Assembly (NCBI RefSeq): GCF_001548055.1
Contig: NZ_AP014724.1
Location: forward strand, 186,001-250,000
Origin: Sulfurospirillum cavolei
GTDB lineage: Bacteria; Campylobacterota; Campylobacteria; Campylobacterales; Sulfurospirillaceae
Length of the DNA stretch: 64,000 bases
Direction: 5' to 3'
Positions within the stretch are counted from its first letter, which is position 1. Each line of letters begins with the position of its first letter. Made by a program: the position numbers and the translations under genes. Shown here piece after piece: positions 56,105-64,000 of this stretch. The notes beneath the pieces are model-generated. The model did no database searches, had not been told where the DNA came from, and was given only the letters and a program-made list of their open reading frames with translations.

Positions 56105-56275
56105 CGAGGTATCCTTTAAACTGAGTTTTGATGTTCGTAAGCAAAAAGCGTTCACTCTTGTAAATTATATAAAATTTTTGGTATATGTTTACTATATTAA
56201 TTAAAGATTTTGTAAAGATTTATTGGACGGGAGGTATAAAAAACGGAAAATGACACATTGTTTATGAAATCGGAG

Positions 56276-56281
56276 TACAAT
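56276..56281 (+). promoter_or_regulatory. Candidate -10 box for small basic protein
   Basis: TACAAT in an AT-rich stretch, 34 nt before the start of the gene at 56316. Confidence 0.4.
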
Positions 56282-56315
56282 GCGATTTTATTTTTCAGTA
56301 AGGAGAGAAAAGGAG

Positions 56316-56606
56316 ATGTTCAAACGTTTCTTCGCAGTTTTAGTCAGTCTTTTAGTTTTAAGTTCAGGCGTTTATGCAAGCGGTAGCACTACAAGTGATA
56401 CGGTTCAAACCAAAAAACATACGGTTAAAGAAAAAGCCCATAAAGCACCTCAAAAAAACGTCAAACATGCAACGCATTCCGCATCAAAAGTAGCATCGAA
56501 AAATACGCCAAGAGCTCATAAACCAACGCAAAAATCTTCTAAACAAGCCTTAGCCGCGGCTAAGAAAAAGAGCGTCAAAAGCCATAAGAGCGCAACCGTT
56601 TCTTAA
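56316..56606 (+). CDS. Small exported Lys/Ala-rich basic protein
   Basis: A 96-aa precursor. The first ~22 residues (MFKRFFAVLVSLLVLSSGVYA) form a clear signal peptide. The mature part is low-complexity and strongly basic, rich in Lys, Ala, Ser, Thr and His (HKAPQKNVKHATHSASK and similar). I do not recognise it; such proteins may coat DNA, bind acidic surface polymers or carry histone H1-like charge. I start at ATG 56316, preceded by GGAGAGAAAAGGAG; a longer frame from 56280 would place non-signal residues in front. It is followed by a strong terminator. Confidence 0.7.
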   Translation: MFKRFFAVLVSLLVLSSGVYASGSTTSDTVQTKKHTVKEKAHKAPQKNVKHATHSASKVASKNTPRAHKPTQKSSKQALAAAKKKSVKSHKSATVS

Positions 56607-56613
56607 GCAAATT

Positions 56614-56661
56614 AAACCGTTTAGAGTTTTCGTTTTTAGAAAAACTCCAAACGGTTTTTTT
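56614..56661 (+). terminator. Strong terminator after small basic protein gene
   Basis: A 17-bp stem with one mismatch (56614-56630 and 56641-56657), 10-nt loop, and a T-run at 56655-56661. Confidence 0.85.
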
Positions 56662-56775
56662 AAGCAAACTCACTGTAGAATCCTCTCAATGCACGACGTC
56701 TAAGGCTTAGACAAACATAATCGCAACAACCATACTTTATGACTTCTTTTATGTTTTTCCCCTCTTCGTGCCACT

Positions 56776-56785
56776 TTACATGTAA
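56776..56785. repeat. TTACATGTAA palindrome (before transglutaminase gene)
   Basis: Perfect copy ending 9 nt before the ATG; it merges with the ribosome site AAGGA. Confidence 0.9.
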
Positions 56786-56794
56786 GGATCTTTT

Positions 56795-57883
56795 ATGCAA
56801 AGAAGAACGTTTATGAAAGGCTGCGTAGCTCTAGGGGCTAGTTCGGTCATCCTCCCTCAAGTTTCGATCTTAGAAGCGAGTGAACCAAAGAGCAAAACGC
56901 GTATTTTTTTCGTCAAAAACAGTTATAACCTCAAACACGAAAACAAAAACGGTTTAACCAAATTGTGGGTTCCGCTTCCTCAGGAAACAAGTTATCAAAA
57001 AGTGAGCGATTTTAAATTTAGCTCCAATGCAACGAATGCCTATGTGACGGATAAAAATGCTTATAAAGCTCGAACACTTTACGCTGAGTGGAAAAATGGC
57101 GGCGAAAAAGTGCTTGAAGTCACTTACACCATCACAACCAATGAGCGCAATGCCGATCTTAGCAAAGCAACCGCTTCTACCAAATACCCTAAAGATGTCG
57201 CACACTACCTCAAACCAACGGCGCACATCCCAACGAGCGGTAAAGTCAAAGAGTTAGCGCTTAAAATCACCGCGGAGGCTAAAACGCCCCTCGATAAAGC
57301 CAAAGCGATCTACGCATGGGTCACTGAGAATATGTACCGTGACAACGCTGTTGTGGGTTGTGGCGTGGGTGATGCAGGCAAAGCGATCGAGCAGAACATC
57401 ATGGGTGGAAAATGCACCGACATCAGCTCTGTTTTTGTGGCACTTCTTAGAAGTGTAGGTGTTCCTGCGCGTGAGATCTTTGGTATCCGTTTAGGCAGTT
57501 CTCGCTACTCCAAAGCGTGCGGAAGCAGTGATGAAAACGGACTCGCGAAGATCACGGGAGGTGAGCACTGTAGGGCAGAGTTTTACCTTGATGGCGCGGG
57601 CTGGGTTCCATGCGATCCTGCCGATGTCGCAAAAGTCATCTTGACCGAGAAAATGACGCTAAACGATCCACTTATCAAAGAGGTTCGTGAGTATTTCTTC
57701 GGCAACTGGGAGATGAACTGGATGGGCTACAACACCGCGCGTGACTTTGTACTCTCACCAACACCAGCGCAAAAACCACTCAATATGTTTGGCTACCCGT
57801 ACGCGGAAGTGGAAGATGATGTCTTAGACTACTACGCACCAGCGGCATTTGCGTACAGTTTTGTCTCACAAGAAAAACTCTAA
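56795..57883 (+). CDS. Tat-exported transglutaminase-like protein
   Basis: A 362-aa exported protein. The N-terminus has a twin-arginine-type signal (QRRTFMKG, then an Ala-rich hydrophobic stretch). The C-terminal half is a transglutaminase-like cysteine peptidase/transferase core: active-site Cys in GGKCTDISSVFVALLR near residue 206, His in ITGGEHCRAEFYL near 252 and Asp in WVPCDPADV near 270. The N-terminal half (about 30-135) is a beta-rich domain found in such bacterial proteins. Periplasmic substrate unknown. It precedes the MerT-like gene by 3 bp, suggesting one transcript. Confidence 0.85.
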   Translation: MQRRTFMKGCVALGASSVILPQVSILEASEPKSKTRIFFVKNSYNLKHENKNGLTKLWVPLPQETSYQKVSDFKFSSNATNAYVTDKNAYKARTLYAEWKNGGEKVLEVTYTITTNERNADLSKATASTKYPKDVAHYLKPTAHIPTSGKVKELALKITAEAKTPLDKAKAIYAWVTENMYRDNAVVGCGVGDAGKAIEQNIMGGKCTDISSVFVALLRSVGVPAREIFGIRLGSSRYSKACGSSDENGLAKITGGEHCRAEFYLDGAGWVPCDPADVAKVILTEKMTLNDPLIKEVREYFFGNWEMNWMGYNTARDFVLSPTPAQKPLNMFGYPYAEVEDDVLDYYAPAAFAYSFVSQEKL

Positions 57884-57886
57884 GCG

Positions 57887-58219
57887 ATGAAAAAAGAGAT
57901 TCTAGGCGTACTAACAGCTCTGCTTTCAGCGGTTGGGGCAACCGCATGCTGTCTGCCTCCACTGCTGTTTTTACTCTTTGGTATCTCTTTTGGATTTTTA
58001 AGTTTTTTAGAAACACTCACTCCTTTTCGTATACCGCTCTCGCTTTTATCGCTCTTTGTTTTGTGGCTTTCATGGCGAAGTTACGCGCATCATACCTTTA
58101 CATGTAACCCTCAAAAGAGAAAGCGTTATATCTGGTTTTATTCGATACTTCTAGGCGTTATTTTAGTCGTATTGTTGTATCCTGAATGGGTTAATTTATT
58201 GATAGGAAGCGATGAATGA
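57887..58219 (+). CDS. MerT-like membrane protein
   Basis: A 110-aa inner-membrane protein with three to four hydrophobic segments. The first carries a vicinal Cys pair in GATACCLPPLLFLL near residue 21, as in MerT mercury transporters, and a further Cys occurs in TFTCNPQKRKR near 77. It overlaps the MerP-like gene by 4 bp, as in mer operons. No merA reductase or merR regulator is present here, so mercury specificity is not proved; another thiophilic metal is possible. Confidence 0.7.
   Translation: MKKEILGVLTALLSAVGATACCLPPLLFLLFGISFGFLSFLETLTPFRIPLSLLSLFVLWLSWRSYAHHTFTCNPQKRKRYIWFYSILLGVILVVLLYPEWVNLLIGSDE
58098..58107. repeat. TTACATGTAA palindrome (in merT-like gene)
   Basis: Perfect copy in the coding sequence, encoding part of FTCNP. 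Confidence 0.9.
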
Positions 58220-58488
58220 AAAAATGGTTGATACTCCTTTTACCGTTGATGCTCTTTGCCAAAGAAGAAGTGGTCATAAAAGTGGCTGAAATGCACTGCC
58301 CGATGTGCACCACAGCGGTCAAAAAAGCACTCAAAAGTGTTGAGGGTGTAGAAAATGCCAAGGTGACATTGGAGACAAAATTAGCCGTCGTTATCGCCAA
58401 AGATGGCATCGACGATAAGACATTTTTAGAAGCGGTAAAAACGACGGGGTATGAGGGCGCGATGGTGTCACGCACCTCAAAAAAGTAA
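58216..58488 (+). CDS. MerP-like periplasmic heavy-metal-binding protein
   Basis: A 90-aa precursor with a signal peptide (first ~15 residues) and one HMA domain. The metal loop is EMHCPMCTTAVKKAL with CxxC near residues 33-36, followed by the usual VEGVENAKV strand and TGYEGA end. It is the MerP half of a MerT/MerP-type pair and probably hands metal to the membrane partner. Confidence 0.8.
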   Translation: MKKWLILLLPLMLFAKEEVVIKVAEMHCPMCTTAVKKALKSVEGVENAKVTLETKLAVVIAKDGIDDKTFLEAVKTTGYEGAMVSRTSKK

Positions 58489-58493
58489 TTTAC

Positions 58494-58832
58494 TTAATCA
58501 TCTATATTACAAACTTTATTGTAATCTTTAAAATTAAGAAATATATTGTGAATCATTTTACTGTCGTCAGTAAAATTAAATTCAAAATTAATATAGTTTC
58601 CAAATTCTTTTATGATTTTTTGTCTATTGTTTTTGTTACAACCATTTGTTGCTTCATCTAATATTTTATATAACTCATATAAAAAATCATATTTTTGCTT
58701 ACAAACCATTAATCTATCAATAATCCCTGAGTTAATGCCATTTTCTTGTAATGATCGTCTAAAAAACCAACTTAGTTCACCTATTGGATGTTGCTTTAGT
58801 ACTTGGATGAATTTTAAATCTCTATCGATCAT
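58494..58832 (-). CDS. Unrecognised AT-rich hypothetical protein
   Basis: A 112-aa frame on the minus strand, notably richer in A and T than its neighbours, with AAAAGAG upstream of its ATG. The product is mixed charge and helical (MIDRDLKFIQVLKQHPIGEL ... KKIIKEF-like). It has no membrane segment and no motif I know. It converges tightly on the MerP-like gene. Composition suggests recent transfer, and it could be non-functional. Confidence 0.5.
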   Translation of the reverse strand: MIDRDLKFIQVLKQHPIGELSWFFRRSLQENGINSGIIDRLMVCKQKYDFLYELYKILDEATNGCNKNNRQKIIKEFGNYINFEFNFTDDSKMIHNIFLNFKDYNKVCNIDD

Positions 58833-58969
58833 TTTATCTCTTTTATGATATCTAAATTTGTTTAGATATTATAGTAGCAAAAATAAGTTAAAATTTATAA
58901 TCATAAACTGATAGGTGAAGAGTTTTATTAGTGTATTAGGGCTCTGGGCTAAACTTTTAACTTTTCTCT

Positions 58970-58979
58970 TTACATGTAA
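58970..58979. repeat. TTACATGTAA palindrome (intergenic)
   Basis: Perfect copy in the gap between the AT-rich gene and the LysE gene. Confidence 0.9.
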
Positions 58980-59087
58980 ATATTTTCCAAGAAATCCTAT
59001 CAAAAAAACCATTTAAACAACCTCTCTTATCTCGCTATCCACATTCACATGCTAAACTTTCATAAGCCAAAATTCTGGTAAAAATTT

Positions 59088-59097
59088 TTACATGTAA
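59088..59097. repeat. TTACATGTAA palindrome (before lysE-like gene)
   Basis: Perfect copy ending 9 nt before the ATG, merging with the ribosome site AAAGG. Confidence 0.9.
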
Positions 59098-59106
59098 AGG
59101 CACATC

Positions 59107-59733
59107 ATGGGTGAATATGCTTTTCTTTTAGCGATAGCAACGGTATTTATGTTAGGGACGATGAGTCCGGGACCTAGTTTTATCTTGATCGCCAAAACGG
59201 CTGTTTCAAAGTCTCGCAAAGAGGGGTTTGGGGTGGCGATCGGTTTGGGGATGGGTGCTGTGGTTTTTTCGCTTTTAGCCATTTTTGGACTCTACGCCAT
59301 TTTAGAAACCGTGCCTTTTTTATACGGCGCTTTAAAAGTAGCAGGAGGGATGTATCTGGTCTATTTAGCCTATAAAATGTGGAAATACGCCGATACACCT
59401 TTGGAAACCACACTTAGTTTGGAGCAAAAACCCAAGAGTTTTTTCAAAGCTGTTTTATTTGGGTTTGCGACACAGATGAGCAATCCAAAAACCGCCATTA
59501 TCATCGGAAGTATCTTTGCTGCGTTGCTTCCAAAAGAGGTGCCGCCTTTTGGAACGCTGTTTATCTGTCTCATCGCGTTTATCATCGATGCTACGTGGTA
59601 CTCGTGTGTTGTAGGTCTTTTATCGACGCAAAAAGCGCAAAAGATTTACTTGCGCACGAAGAGATACATCGACAGAATCGCAGGAAGTGTGTTGGGGTTG
59701 TTAGGTCTTAAATTGGCGTTTGATAGGGTGTAG
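59107..59733 (+). CDS. LysE/RhtB-family amino acid exporter
   Basis: A 208-aa inner-membrane protein with six hydrophobic segments. The first helix ends in MSPGPSFILIAKTAVSKSRKEG near residue 20, the family signature with its Pro-Gly-Pro. FATQMSNPKTAIIIGSIFAALLP near 120 is also typical. Probable export of an amino acid or related metabolite. The TTACATGTAA element directly precedes its ribosome site. Confidence 0.88.
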   Translation: MGEYAFLLAIATVFMLGTMSPGPSFILIAKTAVSKSRKEGFGVAIGLGMGAVVFSLLAIFGLYAILETVPFLYGALKVAGGMYLVYLAYKMWKYADTPLETTLSLEQKPKSFFKAVLFGFATQMSNPKTAIIIGSIFAALLPKEVPPFGTLFICLIAFIIDATWYSCVVGLLSTQKAQKIYLRTKRYIDRIAGSVLGLLGLKLAFDRV

Positions 59734-59787
59734 CGTCAAAAACGGTTACGGTACGTTACGCCGTAAATTGAGTATATAAGGTTTGAT

Positions 59788-60315
59788 ATGAAGAAGATAG
59801 TATTGGGTTTGGCGGTTCTTCTGGTCGTTGCGGCGGGAGTGCTGTTTTTTTTGAAAGGTAAAGATACGTATGCGGGACAGACTGCTTCGGTGTCGCTAAG
59901 CGATGGATTGAATGTTGGATCAACGATCTCCTACACCCTTTTCGATCAATTTGGAAAAGCACATACGCTGGACGATTCGATTCATACGTTGATTTTAGTG
60001 TTTGCAAAAGATACGGGGCATACGGTCAAAGCGTATCTTGGAGCACAAGGTGCGGATTATTTAGAAAAGTATCATGTCGCATTTGTGGCGGACATCAGTC
60101 CTATGCCCGTGGTTATACGCAATACGTTTGCGCTTCCCGATCTTAAAACACAACCCTATAGTGTCAATCTCATTTTGGATGGAGCTATAGCTGAAAAGTT
60201 TAAAAAAGGTGCGAAAATAGACGGTATTACGCTTGTGTCTCTCAACCATAAACAGGTCGAAAAAGTAGAATATGTGGGAGACAGTGAAGCATTGAAAAGA
60301 GCTATCGAGCAGTAA
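59788..60315 (+). CDS. Exported or anchored protein of unknown function
   Basis: A 175-aa protein with an N-terminal hydrophobic signal or anchor (residues 4-22). The rest has an alternating strand/helix pattern: YTLFDQFGKAHTLDDSIHTLILVF, VAFVADISPMPVVIRNTFALPDL, then YSVNLILDG. It resembles a thioredoxin-like fold without a CxxC pair, as in YtfJ-like periplasmic proteins, but I cannot assign a family. AAGG lies 8 nt upstream of the ATG. It converges on the helicase gene. Confidence 0.65.
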   Translation: MKKIVLGLAVLLVVAAGVLFFLKGKDTYAGQTASVSLSDGLNVGSTISYTLFDQFGKAHTLDDSIHTLILVFAKDTGHTVKAYLGAQGADYLEKYHVAFVADISPMPVVIRNTFALPDLKTQPYSVNLILDGAIAEKFKKGAKIDGITLVSLNHKQVEKVEYVGDSEALKRAIEQ

Positions 60316-60364
60316 ATATTCATGGAAATGACGGCGTGATTGTTTCACGCCATCTTCTTAAAAA

Positions 60365-62056
60365 TTAGTCTTTTTTGTAAGCGTTTCTCGGTGCGGCTTT
60401 GGGTGCGCGTCCTGCGTCAGAGCGCGGTGCGCCGCTTGGTTTGGCCCCTCTGGGTGCACGTGGAGCTCTGCTCTCGCCGCCGTCGCGATTGCCTTTGTAT
60501 CCGCCGCCTTCTTTGGCAAACGGGTTACGGCTTTCGCCTCTTGGAGGACGCGCGTCTTTGCTTCCGCCATCACGTGAGCCTTTGTAACCGCCGCTATCGC
60601 GTGAACCGCCCTCACGACTGCCTCTGTAGCCGCCGCCCTCACGTGAAGAACTTCGGTATCCGCCGCTTCTGCTATCGCGTCTGCCGCCGCTTCTTCCGCG
60701 ACTGTTTTCGCGCTCTTCGATATTTTTGACGACGTTTTCGAATGTTTTTTTATCCAAACCGATTTTATCCGGTCCTACGGGACTGTTTTCGCGTAAAAGG
60801 TTAGAGAGTAGTTTAAGCGCGATTTGCGACATATCCATCTCTTCTTCCAAAAGGGCTAAAAGTTTGCTTGCACTGTCGTTAACTTCGGCATTTTTGATCT
60901 CGTCGGCAATTTTGACGAGCTTGTTTTCTTTGACGTCTCGAAGACTTGGAACCATGCGGTGTTCCATTTTTGAGCCGACTTTTTTGCCGATACGTTGCAT
61001 AGAGTGAAATTCGATCGGCGTGACAAGCGTAATCGCCGTTCCTTTTTTACCCGCACGTCCGGTTCTGCCGATGCGGTGAACGTAGCTTTCCGGATCAAAC
61101 GGCATATGGTAGTTGAACACGTGGCTGATGTCGGCGACGTTCAAACCGCGGGCGGCGACGTCGGTTGCGACTAAAATTTCGATTTGGGAATTACGAAAGC
61201 CCTTAATGACGCTTTCGCGTTGGTTTTGTTCCATATCGCCGTGTAAGCCTTTGGCCGCATGTCCTACTGCCATCAGTTGCGTTGAAAGGCGGTCGACCTC
61301 TTTTTTCGTACGGCAGAAAACGATGGCTTTTTCAGGCTCAAGCGCATCCAAAAGGCGAATCATCGCATCGTCTCTTTCGTATTCGTTAATAACGTAATAG
61401 AGTTGTTCGATGTCTTCATTCGTCGTGTGGTCTTTGGGCGTAATGCTCACAAATTGCGGTTCGTGCAAAATCTTGGTTGCAAGACGTTTGATGGGATCGG
61501 GCATGGTTGCTGAAAAAAGAAGGGTTTGACGTTCTTTGGGAAGGTAGGTAAAAATCTCTTCGATGTCTTCTAAAAAGCCCATATCGAGCATTTCGTCTGC
61601 TTCGTCTAAGACAACCATTTTAGGGGCAAAACCGGGTAATTTACCGTTTTTGAGAAGATCAAGCATTCGTCCCGGAGTAGCGACGATGACGCTAGCCCCT
61701 TTTTCGATCAAACCGATTTGACGGGAATAGGAACTTCCTCCGTAAATCGTAACGGTTTTAATACCGCAAAAACGACCGAGCGAATAAAGTTCGTCGCTGA
61801 CTTGCGTCGCGAGTTCGCGTGTAGGAGTAATGACTAAAAGTTGGACTTTGTTCAGGTTCGCATCGATCATGCTCATGGTCGGAAGACCGAATGCCGCGGT
61901 TTTACCCGTTCCGGTTTGGGCTTGTGCGACGATGTCGTGACCTTGGAGAACCAAAGGAATGGCTTGTTGTTGAACGGGACTCGGTTCTTTAAAACCGGCC
62001 TCGGTAATGGCTTTGAGAATATCTTGGTGTAAACCGAAAGATTCAAATGTTTGCAT
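60365..62056 (-). CDS. DEAD-box RNA helicase with RGG/Ser-rich tail
   Basis: A 563-aa ATP-dependent RNA helicase. Motifs in order: Q-motif EPSPVQQQAIPLVL near residue 24, motif I AQTGTGKTAAFG near 50, motif II VLDEADEMLD near 152, motif III SAT, and motif VI HRIGRTGRAGKKG near 325. From about residue 450 the chain becomes a low-complexity Gly/Arg/Ser tail with repeated GGYRGSREGG-type units and ends in basic Pro-Arg-rich sequence, an RNA-binding RGG tail as in CsdA/RhlE helicases. Likely roles are ribosome assembly and cold adaptation. A long leader precedes it. Confidence 0.94.
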   Translation of the reverse strand: MQTFESFGLHQDILKAITEAGFKEPSPVQQQAIPLVLQGHDIVAQAQTGTGKTAAFGLPTMSMIDANLNKVQLLVITPTRELATQVSDELYSLGRFCGIKTVTIYGGSSYSRQIGLIEKGASVIVATPGRMLDLLKNGKLPGFAPKMVVLDEADEMLDMGFLEDIEEIFTYLPKERQTLLFSATMPDPIKRLATKILHEPQFVSITPKDHTTNEDIEQLYYVINEYERDDAMIRLLDALEPEKAIVFCRTKKEVDRLSTQLMAVGHAAKGLHGDMEQNQRESVIKGFRNSQIEILVATDVAARGLNVADISHVFNYHMPFDPESYVHRIGRTGRAGKKGTAITLVTPIEFHSMQRIGKKVGSKMEHRMVPSLRDVKENKLVKIADEIKNAEVNDSASKLLALLEEEMDMSQIALKLLSNLLRENSPVGPDKIGLDKKTFENVVKNIEERENSRGRSGGRRDSRSGGYRSSSREGGGYRGSREGGSRDSGGYKGSRDGGSKDARPPRGESRNPFAKEGGGYKGNRDGGESRAPRAPRGAKPSGAPRSDAGRAPKAAPRNAYKKD

Positions 62057-62392
62057 AATGTATTTCCGTTGTGATTAATTTTTCAAAACAAACTTAAAGT
62101 GCGGCGCGGCACAAACTCGTATACATAAAAATTTAATGGGGAGCAACCCGTCAATATCGTATGTAAAAACCTACATACTCACTGAGGATATCCCAAATCC
62201 GGTAGGTTTTCGTTGAAGTTCTTTTTTCTCGAAGTCTTGAATTGGAGACATTATAGTGAAAATAGATTAAAACGAGGTTAATACTTTTTTTAAGGTATAC
62301 CGCTAAACTTCGAGAAACATTCGTCGTACCGAAACGATCTTAGCATCAATCGATGTTTTAAGTAAGATCGTTTCGGTGTCGTACGCAGTGTT
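62057..62392. other. 336-bp non-coding leader between helicase and fdhA
   Basis: No coding frame of note. On the minus strand it holds the fdhA terminator-like inverted repeat and then the long helicase leader. That leader contains paired arms AAAACCTAC and GTAGGTTTT with an inner GGAT/ATCC stem. A long 5' leader is common for cold-induced helicase genes; that regulation is inference. Confidence 0.6.
62328..62377. terminator. 15-bp inverted repeat after fdhA
   Basis: ACCGAAACGATCTTA (62328-62342) and TAAGATCGTTTCGGT (62363-62377) form a perfect 15-bp stem with a 20-nt loop, 15 nt past the fdhA stop. There is no T-run on the minus strand, so the mechanism is uncertain. Confidence 0.6.

Positions 62393-64000
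<1,608 letters not shown>

Noticed and set aside
60399-60720. Plus-strand frames and CRISPR-like repeats opposite the helicase tail
   Set aside because: The repeats are codon-level repetition of Gly/Arg/Ser units in the helicase; unit lengths vary and no spacers exist.

Overview
The window looks like a chromosome segment from a Campylobacterota (epsilonproteobacterial) organism, most likely Sulfurospirillum or a close relative. Reasons: the gene order def, clpP, tig, folE, fliI matches the arrangement known from Campylobacter jejuni; Fe-S assembly uses a NifS/three-domain NifU pair; spermidine is made by the carboxy(nor)spermidine dehydrogenase/decarboxylase route; the sensor kinase resembles the ArsS family; and there are two chemoreceptors, an MltA lipoprotein and a formate dehydrogenase. 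The genus assignment is inference, since no rRNA is present.

Layout. 1-2.0 kb: one end of an integrated element (a truncated membrane protein and a tyrosine recombinase) abutting the 3' end of tRNA-Leu(TAG), followed by a five-tRNA array. 2.6-10.4 kb, minus strand: a tight housekeeping run thiG-purN-nnr-comM/yifB-def-(degenerate GGDEF)-clpP-tig. 10.5-18.3 kb, plus strand: folE-fliI, nifS-nifU behind a perfect palindrome, moaD-moaE-moeA, an L,D-transpeptidase and a periplasmic binding protein. 18.3-24.1 kb: chemoreceptor, Crp/Fnr regulator, GNAT, tandem UspA protein and a Kef-type antiporter. 24.3-27.5 kb: a TonB receptor with its periplasmic binding protein. 27.7-34.2 kb: YqaA-like and YajR-like membrane proteins, MltA, RdgB, carboxynorspermidine synthase, DsrE and SDR proteins. 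34.2-37.6 kb: double-Cache chemoreceptor and nspC. 37.6-43.9 kb, minus: a complete 2-aminoethylphosphonate uptake and degradation operon (phnX, phnW, a PQ-loop membrane protein, binding protein, ATPase, fused permease). 44.1-52.7 kb, plus: a type I restriction-modification island hsdR-hsdS-(rhuM remnant)-AlbA_2-rhuM-hsdM. 52.8-56.1 kb: an EF-hand protein with proline-rich linkers, a two-component pair and a CheY. 56.3-60.3 kb: small secreted and membrane proteins, a Tat-exported transglutaminase with MerT/MerP-like proteins, LysE. 60.4-64 kb, minus: an RGG-tailed DEAD-box helicase and the 3' part of a formate dehydrogenase alpha gene.

The strongest unexplained pattern is the 10-bp palindrome TTACATGTAA. 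I counted 16 perfect copies by eye, in and between unrelated genes, where well under one is expected by chance. Three copies sit 9-10 nt before start codons and run into the Shine-Dalgarno sequence, and one forms the centre of a 26-bp terminator-like palindrome. Other points of note are the PQ-loop protein inside the phosphonate operon, the rhuM duplication around an AlbA_2 gene inside the hsd operon, the polyproline/EF-hand/two-component cluster, and several structured leaders.

All coordinates, starts and motif counts are from reading the sequence by hand; no database search was run.
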